Below, one piece after another: positions 1 through 7,966 of a DNA stretch of 64,000 nucleotides. Location: positions 1-64,000 of the forward strand of contig CACIAQ010000005.1 in NCBI GenBank assembly GCA_902584635.1, in the 5' to 3' direction. Positions within the stretch are counted from its first letter, which is position 1. Each line of letters begins with the position of its first letter. The position numbers and the translations under genes are program-made. The stretch comes from an uncultured Alphaproteobacteria bacterium. Lineage in GTDB: Bacteria > Pseudomonadota > Alphaproteobacteria > Rhodobacterales > Rhodobacteraceae. The notes beneath the pieces are model-generated. The model saw only the letters and a program-made list of their open reading frames with translations. It ran no database searches and was not told the origin of the DNA.

Positions 1-735
1 AGCAGCTATAAAAAAAGATGCAGAAGAGGGATCTGAAGGAATTGAAATTTCTTGTGGCTTCAGCTCCTGAAGTCCTTCGAGCGAGTGGTAATACCCGTAT
101 TTAGTTTTCTGGGTTTTGATTTTTCCGCCAAAAAACATTAACATTCTTTCTGTATGATCACGCGTCAAAGTTCTTTCAATATATTTCGTAGTACCCCTAC
201 TGTTTAGGCCTGCTAAAAGTACTGCAGATTTTACCTGAGCAGAATCTACCTTTGACTCGAAGTCACTAGGCATCGCGCTCGACGTTCCTTCTAGAGTTAT
301 TGGTAAGAAGGAACCTTCTCGTGCAAGACATTTGACACCTATTTCACTTAAGGGATGTATTATTCTATCCATAGGTCTTTGCGATAGACTCTTATCACCA
401 ACAAAGATGGCAGACACCGAAGTTGTGGAAATAGCACCCATTAGCAACCTGCAAGTTGTTCCTGAGTTTCCACAATCAATCACATTTTCAGGACTTGTAA
501 AGCCCCCAACGCCAAAGCCATCGACCTCCCACTTACCATTTTTCTTTTCTACTCTTGCCCCAAGTTGTCTGACAGCTTTAATGGTTCTGAGAACATCCTC
601 AGATTCCAATAATCCTTCTATAGTTGTTTTTCCAATACAAAGAGAGCCAAAAATTACAGCCCTATGAGAAATAGATTTGTCACCCGGTATTGAGATATAT
701 CCCGAAAGCTTTTTTGATTTATTAACTGTTATCAT
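1..735 (-). CDS. aroA: 3-phosphoshikimate 1-carboxyvinyltransferase (EPSP synthase), C-terminus cut by window edge
   Basis: Joins phosphoenolpyruvate to shikimate-3-phosphate in the shikimate pathway to aromatic amino acids. I translated the minus strand from the ATG at 735 and found 245 uninterrupted codons running off the window. The N-terminus carries the family motif GDKSISHRA (residues 18-26), then GNSGTTCRLLMG (89-100), the SQRPMDRI segment (118-125) and PSDPSSASFF (233-242). The family is about 430-450 residues, so a little over half is present. It follows trmB by 39 bases on the same strand and may be the last visible gene of the miaB-to-aroA run. The short plus-strand open frame at 332-667 is its shadow. 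Confidence 0.95.
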   Translation of the reverse strand, partial: MITVNKSKKLSGYISIPGDKSISHRAVIFGSLCIGKTTIEGLLESEDVLRTIKAVRQLGARVEKKNGKWEVDGFGVGGFTSPENVIDCGNSGTTCRLLMGAISTTSVSAIFVGDKSLSQRPMDRIIHPLSEIGVKCLAREGSFLPITLEGTSSAMPSDFESKVDSAQVKSAVLLAGLNSRGTTKYIERTLTRDHTERMLMFFGGKIKTQKTKYGYYHSLEGLQELKPQEISIPSDPSSASFFIAA

Positions 736-774
736 TTACTTAGCACTCGAATTCCCACCGAACAGTTAGCAGCG

Positions 775-1440
775 TTAAACCTTTTTGTAAACAAGATAAG
801 AAGGTAGCAATCCTATATTAATTGCTTTCCGCTCGTATTTTGTTTTTATATCTAAAAAGAAGCTTAAGTTTTTTTCTTTGGGCGATACATGTAACCTCTC
901 GAATTGATATAAATTTGAGAATGCGTTTTCAATTTCTAAATAATACTCCTCTACATCTGTGGCTATACAAATAGCTCCCTTCGACTTCAAAATTTTTGAA
1001 AAAATTTCGATATTTGCCAATGAAAGCAAACGTCTTGATTTGTGCCTCTTTTTTGTCCAAGGATCTGGGAACAAAATGTATAGTCGGTCAACAGCTTCAA
1101 ACTCAAATGACTGCAATAATATTCTCGCGTCTCCGTGAAAAACTCTTGCATTCTCTATCTTATTCTGAAAGAGAGAAAAACATGTGGTGGCTACTCCATT
1201 TTCATAAACTTCGCTCCCTACGATAAGTTTATCAGAGTTTCTCTTTGCTAGCTCAACTAGATGAAGCCCATTCCCAAAACCAACTTCTAGCCAAACTTTT
1301 TTTTTTGTTTTAAGAGAAAAGTCATACTTTTCTTTATGCATCTTCAAGCCTAATTTTTGGTTTTTTGAAAGAGACCTCCCTTTTAATCGCCCGTACGTTT
1401 TTATTAGCCTGAGACTTGGATCGTTTTGCAACTCAACCAA
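775..1440 (-). CDS. trmB: tRNA (guanine-N7-)-methyltransferase
   Basis: SAM-dependent enzyme that methylates G46 in the tRNA variable loop. The 221-residue protein has the usual family length. It shows the SAM-binding loop EVGFGNGLHLVELAKRN (about residues 52-68) and the later catalytic block LFPDPWTKKRHKSRR, which is diagnostic for TrmB. It lies 12 bases downstream of metK, which makes its methyl donor, in an arrangement common in alphaproteobacteria. Nothing unusual was seen. Confidence 0.95.
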   Translation of the reverse strand: MVELQNDPSLRLIKTYGRLKGRSLSKNQKLGLKMHKEKYDFSLKTKKKVWLEVGFGNGLHLVELAKRNSDKLIVGSEVYENGVATTCFSLFQNKIENARVFHGDARILLQSFEFEAVDRLYILFPDPWTKKRHKSRRLLSLANIEIFSKILKSKGAICIATDVEEYYLEIENAFSNLYQFERLHVSPKEKNLSFFLDIKTKYERKAINIGLLPSYLVYKKV

Positions 1441-1452
1441 AACCTTCTCTTA

Positions 1453-2619
1453 TTAAAGATCTTTTGTTATGTGATCAGCAAGATCTGTTTTTTCCCAAGA
1501 AAAACTACCATCGCTCTCAGGTGTTCTTCCAAAATGTCCATATGCTGCAGTTTTTTCGTATATAGGCTTTCTTAAACCTAGCTTTTCTATTATTCCTTTC
1601 GGGGACAGATCTACTATTTTCGGCAAGATTTCTTCTAGTTTTTTCTCATACTTACTTCCTGTACCATAAGTATCTACGTAAATTGATAATGGTTCTGAAA
1701 CTCCAATCGCATACGAAAGCTGAATAAGACACTTGGATGCTACTCCAGCAGCAACAATATTTTTAGCTAAATACCTAGCAATATAAGCCGCTGACCGATC
1801 CACCTTCGTTGGATCCTTACCAGAAAATGCACCTCCACCATGTGGCGCTGCCCCACCATACGTATCCACGATAATCTTTCTTCCCGTCAAGCCCGCGTCA
1901 CCATCTGGTCCTCCGATTACAAACTTTCCTGTCGGATTTATATGCCAAACAATTTTATTAGAGATCCATTTGTCTGGAATTATTTCCAAAACATATGGTT
2001 CTACTATTTCTTTTACGTCTTGAGAAGAAAGTGATGGATCAAGATGCTGAGTCGATAATACTATTGACTCAACACTTACAGGATGTCCATTTTCATACTT
2101 TAACGTAAGTTGGGATTTGGAGTCTGGCCCAAGACTAGTGGCTATCTTGTTATGCCTTGCATCCGCCAAAGATTTTAAAATTAAATGAGAATAATGTATT
2201 GGAGCAGGCATTAGCTCCTCTGTCTCATTTACTGCATAACCAAACATTATACCCTGATCACCTGCCCCATCTTTATCAACACCCTGAGAGATATCACTTG
2301 ATTGTTGATGGATAAAATTTAAGACTTTTAAGTTATTCCAGTGAAACCCTTCCTGCTCGTACCCAATTTCTTTTACTACATTTACAACAAGGGAGTTTAT
2401 TTCGGAACTAAGCGCATGAGAATCTGAATCAGACTTGAACCCCACTTCACCTCCTACTACAACGGTGTTAGTCGTAGCAAAAGTTTCACATGCCACCCTG
2501 GCAAAGCTATCTTTTTCTACACAAAAATCTAAAACTGCATCAGAAATTCTATCACATATTTTGTCTGGGTGGCCTTCTGAGACTGACTCAGAAGTAAACG
2601 TGTAATCTTTTCTAGCCAC
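1453..2619 (-). CDS. metK: S-adenosylmethionine synthase
   Basis: Makes S-adenosylmethionine from ATP and methionine. The 388-residue protein has GHPDK near the N-terminus (16-20), [12 protein letters not shown] in the first third and the loop [18 protein letters not shown], all hallmark ATP- and methionine-binding elements. Its start overlaps the end of lnt by 8 bases, which implies translational coupling. No SAM riboswitch can sit directly upstream, because that sequence is lnt coding region. The product would feed TrmB next door and the methyltransferases elsewhere in the window. Confidence 0.97.
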   Translation of the reverse strand: MARKDYTFTSESVSEGHPDKICDRISDAVLDFCVEKDSFARVACETFATTNTVVVGGEVGFKSDSDSHALSSEINSLVVNVVKEIGYEQEGFHWNNLKVLNFIHQQSSDISQGVDKDGAGDQGIMFGYAVNETEELMPAPIHYSHLILKSLADARHNKIATSLGPDSKSQLTLKYENGHPVSVESIVLSTQHLDPSLSSQDVKEIVEPYVLEIIPDKWISNKIVWHINPTGKFVIGGPDGDAGLTGRKIIVDTYGGAAPHGGGAFSGKDPTKVDRSAAYIARYLAKNIVAAGVASKCLIQLSYAIGVSEPLSIYVDTYGTGSKYEKKLEEILPKIVDLSPKGIIEKLGLRKPIYEKTAAYGHFGRTPESDGSFSWEKTDLADHITKDL

Positions 2620-4150
2620 TTTGGTCTCCCTTTTTTCTTTTGCTCAATATTGAATAGTATAAAAGAGGGATTAATAAAAGCACTAAATGTAAATAGGATG
2701 AAACGTTTTTCCCAATTCTTCCATAGATTGTACTTTCTCTAGCGTTGCTCAAGCCAAGCTCAATATCTAAAAACTCCCTTTTATTCAGTGCAATATATTT
2801 TTCAATTTTTCCATTCTTAGAGATTTTGGCGGAAATACCATTATTTGAAACTCTTATGAGGGGAATATTATTTTCTAAGGCTCTCATTCTTGCAATATTT
2901 AAATGTTGTTTTGGACCTCCGCCATTTCCAAACCAAGCATCATTTGTTACGTTCAAAACCCACGTTGCCTCATTAACTTTTCCTAAAATTTCATTCGAAA
3001 ATAGCGCCTCATAACACACAAGCGGGAGAAAGGTTGGGAGTTCTGAATTCTTTATTAACCTCAAGCCCGTACCGCTACTAAAGCCATCAATCAATCGATA
3101 GCTATTATTGAAGATGTTAAAGTATTTTAATAATCCTCCTAGTGGCAAATATTCTCCAAAAGGAACCAAAAACGTCTTGTCATAAATACTCTGGATTTTT
3201 CCTTCTCTATCAATCAAGAAAACGGCATTAAATAATTTTTTAGTATCTCTATTGAACCTCAAAGCCCCAAATATCAAAGGAGACTTAATCTGCACAGCTA
3301 TGTTTTTGAGTTTTTCTGGGTGTTCTTCTGGAAGCCAGTAGACAGAAGTTTCTGGCCAAACAACCAGATCAGGCCTTGGGCCTCTATTACTCAAGTTAAT
3401 TAATATCTCCAAATGATTAAATTCATTCTCCTTTTTCCACTTATCACTCTGTTTTATATTAGGTTGCACTAACCGCACAGTTAAATATTCGCCCTCTTCC
3501 TCAAAACCACTATCTAAATATTTATCTTGTAACCCGAATAGTAACGTGACTAGAAAAATAACTTTTAAGGTACTGTTTAGAAGTGAAGAAAAGAATAAGT
3601 TGAAGCCTACGAGAATAATAATTGAATTAAAAATATAAGGTCCAAACCAAGTTACAAAAATGGTTATCGGAGTATCTAACCAAGCGTAGGAAAAAATTGC
3701 CCATGGAAACCCTGAAAACATATAACATCTCAATAACTCAGCTTTTGCAAAAAGAATCGACAAAAAAAATACTTTTTTTTGATCTTTTTGCTCATCTCTC
3801 ATTAAATAGTTCGAGAGATAAAACGCTAGAGCCCAAAAAAGAGATAGTGACGAGATAAAAAGAGTATAAGCAAAGGGCGCTAGCCAAATATTCTTTTGAG
3901 GGTCTACCAAAAATGGGTTTATTATCCAAATGAACGTTAAACCAAAATAACCAATACCAAAAACAAAGCCAGCTAGTAAATACTCTCTAGAAGTCCTAAG
4001 AAATTTTATTGCCAAATAGGGAACCAATGGTAAAACCAAAAAGGTGCAATAAGGTAAGTTAAATGGCTCTTGGGTAAATGCTAATACTAAGCCAAATAAA
4101 AACAATCTAAAAAAAACAGACTTTGAAAGTGTTATTATTCTAGATATCAC
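2612..4150 (-). CDS. lnt: Apolipoprotein N-acyltransferase
   Basis: Inner-membrane enzyme that adds the third acyl chain to lipoproteins, the last maturation step before Lol sorting. The 512-residue protein has several hydrophobic segments in the first 210 residues, then a nitrilase-fold domain. The catalytic triad is visible as Glu267 ([10 protein letters not shown]), Lys325 ([17 protein letters not shown]) and Cys379 (LVCYEALF). A final membrane segment is followed by a basic tail. It sits 3 bases from the CorC-like gene and overlaps metK by 8 bases. The CBS protein followed by Lnt is the usual order. Confidence 0.95.
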   Translation of the reverse strand: MISRIITLSKSVFFRLFLFGLVLAFTQEPFNLPYCTFLVLPLVPYLAIKFLRTSREYLLAGFVFGIGYFGLTFIWIINPFLVDPQKNIWLAPFAYTLFISSLSLFWALAFYLSNYLMRDEQKDQKKVFFLSILFAKAELLRCYMFSGFPWAIFSYAWLDTPITIFVTWFGPYIFNSIIILVGFNLFFSSLLNSTLKVIFLVTLLFGLQDKYLDSGFEEEGEYLTVRLVQPNIKQSDKWKKENEFNHLEILINLSNRGPRPDLVVWPETSVYWLPEEHPEKLKNIAVQIKSPLIFGALRFNRDTKKLFNAVFLIDREGKIQSIYDKTFLVPFGEYLPLGGLLKYFNIFNNSYRLIDGFSSGTGLRLIKNSELPTFLPLVCYEALFSNEILGKVNEATWVLNVTNDAWFGNGGGPKQHLNIARMRALENNIPLIRVSNNGISAKISKNGKIEKYIALNKREFLDIELGLSNARESTIYGRIGKNVSSYLHLVLLLIPLLYYSILSKRKKGDQSG

Positions 4151-4153
4151 AAA

Positions 4154-4963
4154 TCAACTTCTTAAATTAAGCCTCAGCCTTTTTATACTTCGAGGGTCAG
4201 CCTCTAATACTGAAAATTCATTTCCTAAAGAATCTGTTACAACTTCTCCTCGAGAAGGAATTCGATTGGTCACGTTAAATACTAATCCTCCAATAGTATC
4301 ATACTCTTCGCCATTTCTTTTTTTTGTCAGATCCACACCAGCTTGTGCTTTGAAATCCTCTAGGTTTAGTCTGGCATTCACTATGAAAACATTTTCTTTT
4401 TCTTTGCTCCATAAAAGGTCTTCTTTAAGTTCATGTTCATCATTAATCTCACCGACTATTTGCTCTAGAAGATCTTCAATTGTCAATAGTCCTTCAACGC
4501 CCCCATATTCGTCTATAACCAGTGACATATGAATTCGCTCAGCTTGCATCTTTTGTAAGAGAGTACCCAAAGTCATAGAGGGGGGCACGTATATCAGAGG
4601 TCGAATTAAATCTGTAATATTAAATTTTTTCTGTTTACCAAATCCGCTTCTGAGTGCAAGATCTTTCAAATGCACAAAACCAATTGGATTGTCAAGAGTA
4701 CTTTTGAATATGGGTAACCTAGTCAAGTTTGACTCTCTGAATATTTTTGTTAGCTCAGATAAAGTAATCTTATCAGGTGCAGCCACAATATCTGCCTTTG
4801 GTATAGCAACGTCATCAACTCTTTGATTATGTAAATTAAAAGATATTTCTTTTTGGACAATATGTTTGCCAGATGGCACTAGATTTTTCTTCTCAATAGA
4901 ATTTCTTAGTTTTTTTGTAAATGACAATCTGTCAAAAAAATTTTTCACAATCAACTTCAACAT
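4154..4963 (-). CDS. CBS-domain protein of the CorC/HlyC family
   Basis: Cytosolic 269-residue protein with a tandem CBS pair (about residues 55-175) and a C-terminal CorC_HlyC domain (about 185-265). It contains the typical stretch MSLVIDEYGGVEGLLTIEDL. The family is linked to Mg2+/Co2+ efflux or membrane integrity, but the biochemical role is not settled. The membrane DUF21 domain of longer relatives is absent, so this is the short CorC type (also called YbeX). It lies between ybeY and lnt, its conserved place. It may be called corC or ybeX elsewhere; I give no symbol because the function is uncertain. Confidence 0.9.
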   Translation of the reverse strand: MLKLIVKNFFDRLSFTKKLRNSIEKKNLVPSGKHIVQKEISFNLHNQRVDDVAIPKADIVAAPDKITLSELTKIFRESNLTRLPIFKSTLDNPIGFVHLKDLALRSGFGKQKKFNITDLIRPLIYVPPSMTLGTLLQKMQAERIHMSLVIDEYGGVEGLLTIEDLLEQIVGEINDEHELKEDLLWSKEKENVFIVNARLNLEDFKAQAGVDLTKKRNGEEYDTIGGLVFNVTNRIPSRGEVVTDSLGNEFSVLEADPRSIKRLRLNLRS

Positions 4964-4979
4964 GCAAATTAAACTCTAA

Positions 4980-5483
4980 TTAAATATTAATAAACTTTGG
5001 TCTATTTGTCAGGACAGAATTTAAAACCCTAGTCTCCATTAACTGCATTTTCGAAGCCCTGACAGAAAAATCATGGTCGTAGCCCCACAAATGAAGTATC
5101 CCGTGAACTAACAATCTGCAGCAATAGTTGTTGAATTGAACATTTTGGAAAGATGCTTCTTTCAGACATTTTTCATAGGATATTGCTATATCTCCCAAAA
5201 ACAAATAATTATTTCCATCGTACGATAAATAATCTTGGTCAAGGTAAAAAAATTTATTCATAGCCGGCCACGCTAAGACGTTCGTTGCTTTGTTTTTTTT
5301 CCTGTATTCTCTATTGAGCTCTTTAATTTTAACATCACTACAAGCTAAAACTGATACAGAAAATTTGTTCAACCTTATCTGATGAAACTGAGCAACTTTA
5401 GATAATAACAACCTTATGTAGCGAGCTAGGTTAAGGCGTTTCCATCTTGGATCGTTATAGTTAATTGATACTCTAATCGTCAT
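4980..5483 (-). CDS. ybeY: Endoribonuclease YbeY (16S rRNA 3'-end maturation)
   Basis: Metal-dependent RNase used in 16S rRNA 3'-end processing and ribosome quality control. The 167-residue protein has the zinc motif HGILHLWGYDH, with His127, His131 and His137 as metal ligands, and the upstream conserved TNVLAWP segment (68-74). It starts 3 bases after phoH ends, which suggests coupled translation. Length and neighbours are normal for the family. Confidence 0.95.
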   Translation of the reverse strand: MTIRVSINYNDPRWKRLNLARYIRLLLSKVAQFHQIRLNKFSVSVLACSDVKIKELNREYRKKNKATNVLAWPAMNKFFYLDQDYLSYDGNNYLFLGDIAISYEKCLKEASFQNVQFNNYCCRLLVHGILHLWGYDHDFSVRASKMQLMETRVLNSVLTNRPKFINI

Positions 5484-5486
5484 CTT

Positions 5487-6497
5487 TTACTTTTCAGACT
5501 TTAGACTTACTATTGAGTTTTTTTCGTAAGCTCTAGCTATTTTTCTTACTAAAGAATGTCTTACGATATCAACATCATTGAATTTAATAAACTCAATTTC
5601 TTTCATATTTAACAAAACTTCAGTTGCTTCAACCAACCCACTCCTAAATCCTTTAGGCAAATCAATTTGAGTTATATCACCTGTTACGACCATTCTTGAA
5701 CCTATACCAAGCCTGGTTAAAAACATTTTCATCTGTGAAGGTGATGCATTTTGGCCTTCATCTAAAACAATAAATGAATCTTTTAGTGTCCTCCCTCGCA
5801 TGAAAGCTAACGGGGCTATTTCTATTGAGCCCCTTTCATACATTTTTGACACAACTTTACCAGGTAGAAAATCGTTCAGCGCGTCATATAGAGGTTGCAT
5901 GTACGGATCCACTTTTTCTTTCATATCACCTGGCAAAAAACCTAATCTTTCGCCTGCCTCGACAGCAGGCCTAGTTAAAACGATTTTTTCAACTAGGCCC
6001 TGAGAAAATAAAGAAACCCCCACTGCAATTGCGAGATATGTTTTTCCTGTTCCAGCTGGACCAATACCAAAAACAAGTTCCTTATTAAGCATCGAATTTA
6101 TGAAAGAATTTTGATTTTTTGATTTAGCGTGTACTAATTTTTTTTGAGTTTTAATCTCTAAATAATTTGAACTTTTATTGACGATTTTATCGCTTGTTTT
6201 TTTATTGTTTATTTGTTTGACTTTTTGATCTTCAATTTGCTGGAAATAAATATCCAACTCTCGTTCATCTAACGTTTTCCCATGCTCAAGATCTGAATAT
6301 AAATCAATAATTAGCTTTCTCGTAAGATCACAATCATCCTTGGCTCCATAGATTGATAAAGCATTCCCTCTACGTATTATCTGTACCCCGGCCCAGCTTT
6401 CAATCTTAGAAAGATTTGCATCTAGCTGACCACAGAGTTCAATCAGTAACTTGTTAGAACTGAACCTGAGAGTATCTGAGCTTTCTATAAAACCCAT
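5487..6497 (-). CDS. ybeZ: PhoH-like ATPase (YbeZ)
   Basis: Cytosolic P-loop NTPase, possibly an RNA helicase-like partner of YbeY. The 336-residue protein has Walker A GPAGTGKT (146-153), a Walker B-like IVLDEGQNASPSQMKMFLTR, and the C-terminal TGDITQIDLP motif typical of PhoH. The N-terminal 80 residues are KH-like in PhoH relatives. It is followed directly by ybeY, the standard pair, and preceded by miaB at a gap of 72 bases. That gap is AT-rich and could hold a promoter, but I see no clear one. Confidence 0.93.
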   Translation of the reverse strand: MGFIESSDTLRFSSNKLLIELCGQLDANLSKIESWAGVQIIRRGNALSIYGAKDDCDLTRKLIIDLYSDLEHGKTLDERELDIYFQQIEDQKVKQINNKKTSDKIVNKSSNYLEIKTQKKLVHAKSKNQNSFINSMLNKELVFGIGPAGTGKTYLAIAVGVSLFSQGLVEKIVLTRPAVEAGERLGFLPGDMKEKVDPYMQPLYDALNDFLPGKVVSKMYERGSIEIAPLAFMRGRTLKDSFIVLDEGQNASPSQMKMFLTRLGIGSRMVVTGDITQIDLPKGFRSGLVEATEVLLNMKEIEFIKFNDVDIVRHSLVRKIARAYEKNSIVSLKSEK

Positions 6498-6569
6498 ATT
6501 ATTTATACAATGACGTCATTAATTATATATTATAACCATAAGAAAATTATTCAATATTTCGGTTACAAT

Positions 6570-7877
6570 TTATTTTAAAATACCTTTCAAGGAATGTGAC
6601 ATAACCGAACTAACTTTCACTTTCCGTATTTGCCCTACTAAATTCTCTTTACTCACCACAGTAACTGGAGAAAACTGCTCTGTTCTACCAACGTACTCAT
6701 TTATTCCTCTCCCTTTTTTCTCGAACAAAACTTTATGTTGCCTATCTTTCTGCTTCTCAAGAAAATCTGTTTGCTGTTTATTTAATAATTCTTGTAAGGA
6801 ATGCAATCTTTTCTTTTTCAATTTTTCGTCAAGCTCATGTTTTCTGGAAGCAGGCGTGCCAGGTCGGGAAGAATAATTGAAGCTGTAAGCTTGTGCAAAT
6901 TTAACTTGTTCACATAAATTCATGGTTTCTTGGAAATCTTTCTCTGTTTCTCCCGGATACCCGACAATAAAATCGCTAGAGAAACAAATATCTTTTCGCA
7001 CCAATCTCAGTCTTTTTATTATTTCTACGTATTGTTCAACAACATGTCCCCTGTTCATGGACTTTAAAATTTTATTACTTCCTGATTGGACTGGAAGGTG
7101 TAAAAATGGCATTAATTTAGAAACCTTTCCAAATGCATTGATCAATTCGTCGGTCATATCTTTAGGATGGGAAGTCATAAACCGAATCCTTTCGATCTCA
7201 TCTATCTGAGATATTGAATAAATTAATGAAGATAAACTTGTTCCCTCAAATTTATACGCATTAACGTTTTGTCCCAAAAGAATTACCTCTTTGGTGCCCT
7301 TAGCGGCGATTTCTCTTATCTCTTTTAAAATATCGTCTTGACTTCTCGATACTTCTTTTCCTCTTGTATATGGAACTACACAAAAAGTACAAAACTTGTC
7401 ACATCCTTCTTGAATTGTAACGAAGGCTGAAGGCTTAGTAATTCCTGCGAGGGTAGCAATACTATCAAATTTATCTGAAGCTTCAAAGCTTGTTTCGATT
7501 ATACTTCTCTCCCCATTCTCTAGCTTAGAAATAATATCTGGGAATTTATGGTATGATTGAGGGCCAACTATAAAATCAACCGCTGGCTGTCTATCAAATA
7601 TTTCTAACGACTCCGCTTGTGCGACGCAGCCAGTTACACCAATTTTCAAATCAGTTTTGTGATCTTTAAATTTTTTTATTCTACCAAGTTCTGAATAGAC
7701 TTTCTCAGCAGCTTTCTCTCTAATATTACAAGTATTCAGTAAAACCATATCCGCTTCTAGGATTTCACTGGTTTTTTCATAATAATTTTTTTCTAAGTCC
7801 AACATCAACTTTTCAGTGTCATATTCGTTCATTTGACAGCCATAGGTCTTAATGAAAACTTTCTTTTTGTTAGACAT
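6570..7877 (-). CDS. miaB: tRNA-2-methylthio-N6-dimethylallyladenosine synthase
   Basis: Radical-SAM methylthiotransferase that adds the 2-methylthio group to i6A37 of tRNA. The 435-residue protein has the N-terminal UPF0004 cluster cysteines (Cys14, Cys50, Cys84), the radical-SAM CxxxCxxC at Cys159, Cys163 and Cys166, and a C-terminal TRAM domain (about 375-435). It is the first gene of the minus-strand housekeeping run. It is divergent from the flavoprotein gene that starts at 7967, so the roughly 90 bases between them carry both promoters. Confidence 0.96.
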   Translation of the reverse strand: MSNKKKVFIKTYGCQMNEYDTEKLMLDLEKNYYEKTSEILEADMVLLNTCNIREKAAEKVYSELGRIKKFKDHKTDLKIGVTGCVAQAESLEIFDRQPAVDFIVGPQSYHKFPDIISKLENGERSIIETSFEASDKFDSIATLAGITKPSAFVTIQEGCDKFCTFCVVPYTRGKEVSRSQDDILKEIREIAAKGTKEVILLGQNVNAYKFEGTSLSSLIYSISQIDEIERIRFMTSHPKDMTDELINAFGKVSKLMPFLHLPVQSGSNKILKSMNRGHVVEQYVEIIKRLRLVRKDICFSSDFIVGYPGETEKDFQETMNLCEQVKFAQAYSFNYSSRPGTPASRKHELDEKLKKKRLHSLQELLNKQQTDFLEKQKDRQHKVLFEKKGRGINEYVGRTEQFSPVTVVSKENLVGQIRKVKVSSVMSHSLKGILK

Positions 7878-7899
7878 CTATGTTACCTAGTTTAGAATA

Positions 7900-7928
7900 T
7901 TGTTAAAACAGCAAGTAAGTGTTATTAA
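7900..7928 (+). promoter_or_regulatory. Candidate sigma-70-type promoter for the dimethylglycine dehydrogenase-like gene
   Basis: TTGTTA (7900-7905), a 17-base spacer and TATTAA (7923-7928) precede the ATG at 7967 by about 40 bases. Seen by eye only; in AT-rich DNA such matches are common. Confidence 0.35.
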
Positions 7929-7966
7929 ACCTTTTTTTCACAAAAGGGAAGAATTTTGGGGGGGAC

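Noticed and set aside
332-667. Open plus-strand frame of 111 codons near the left edge
   Set aside because: It lies antisense to aroA, whose catalytic motifs are clear on the minus strand.
2620-2700. SAM riboswitch before metK
   Set aside because: The sequence before metK is lnt coding region, and metK overlaps lnt by 8 bases, so no separate leader exists.
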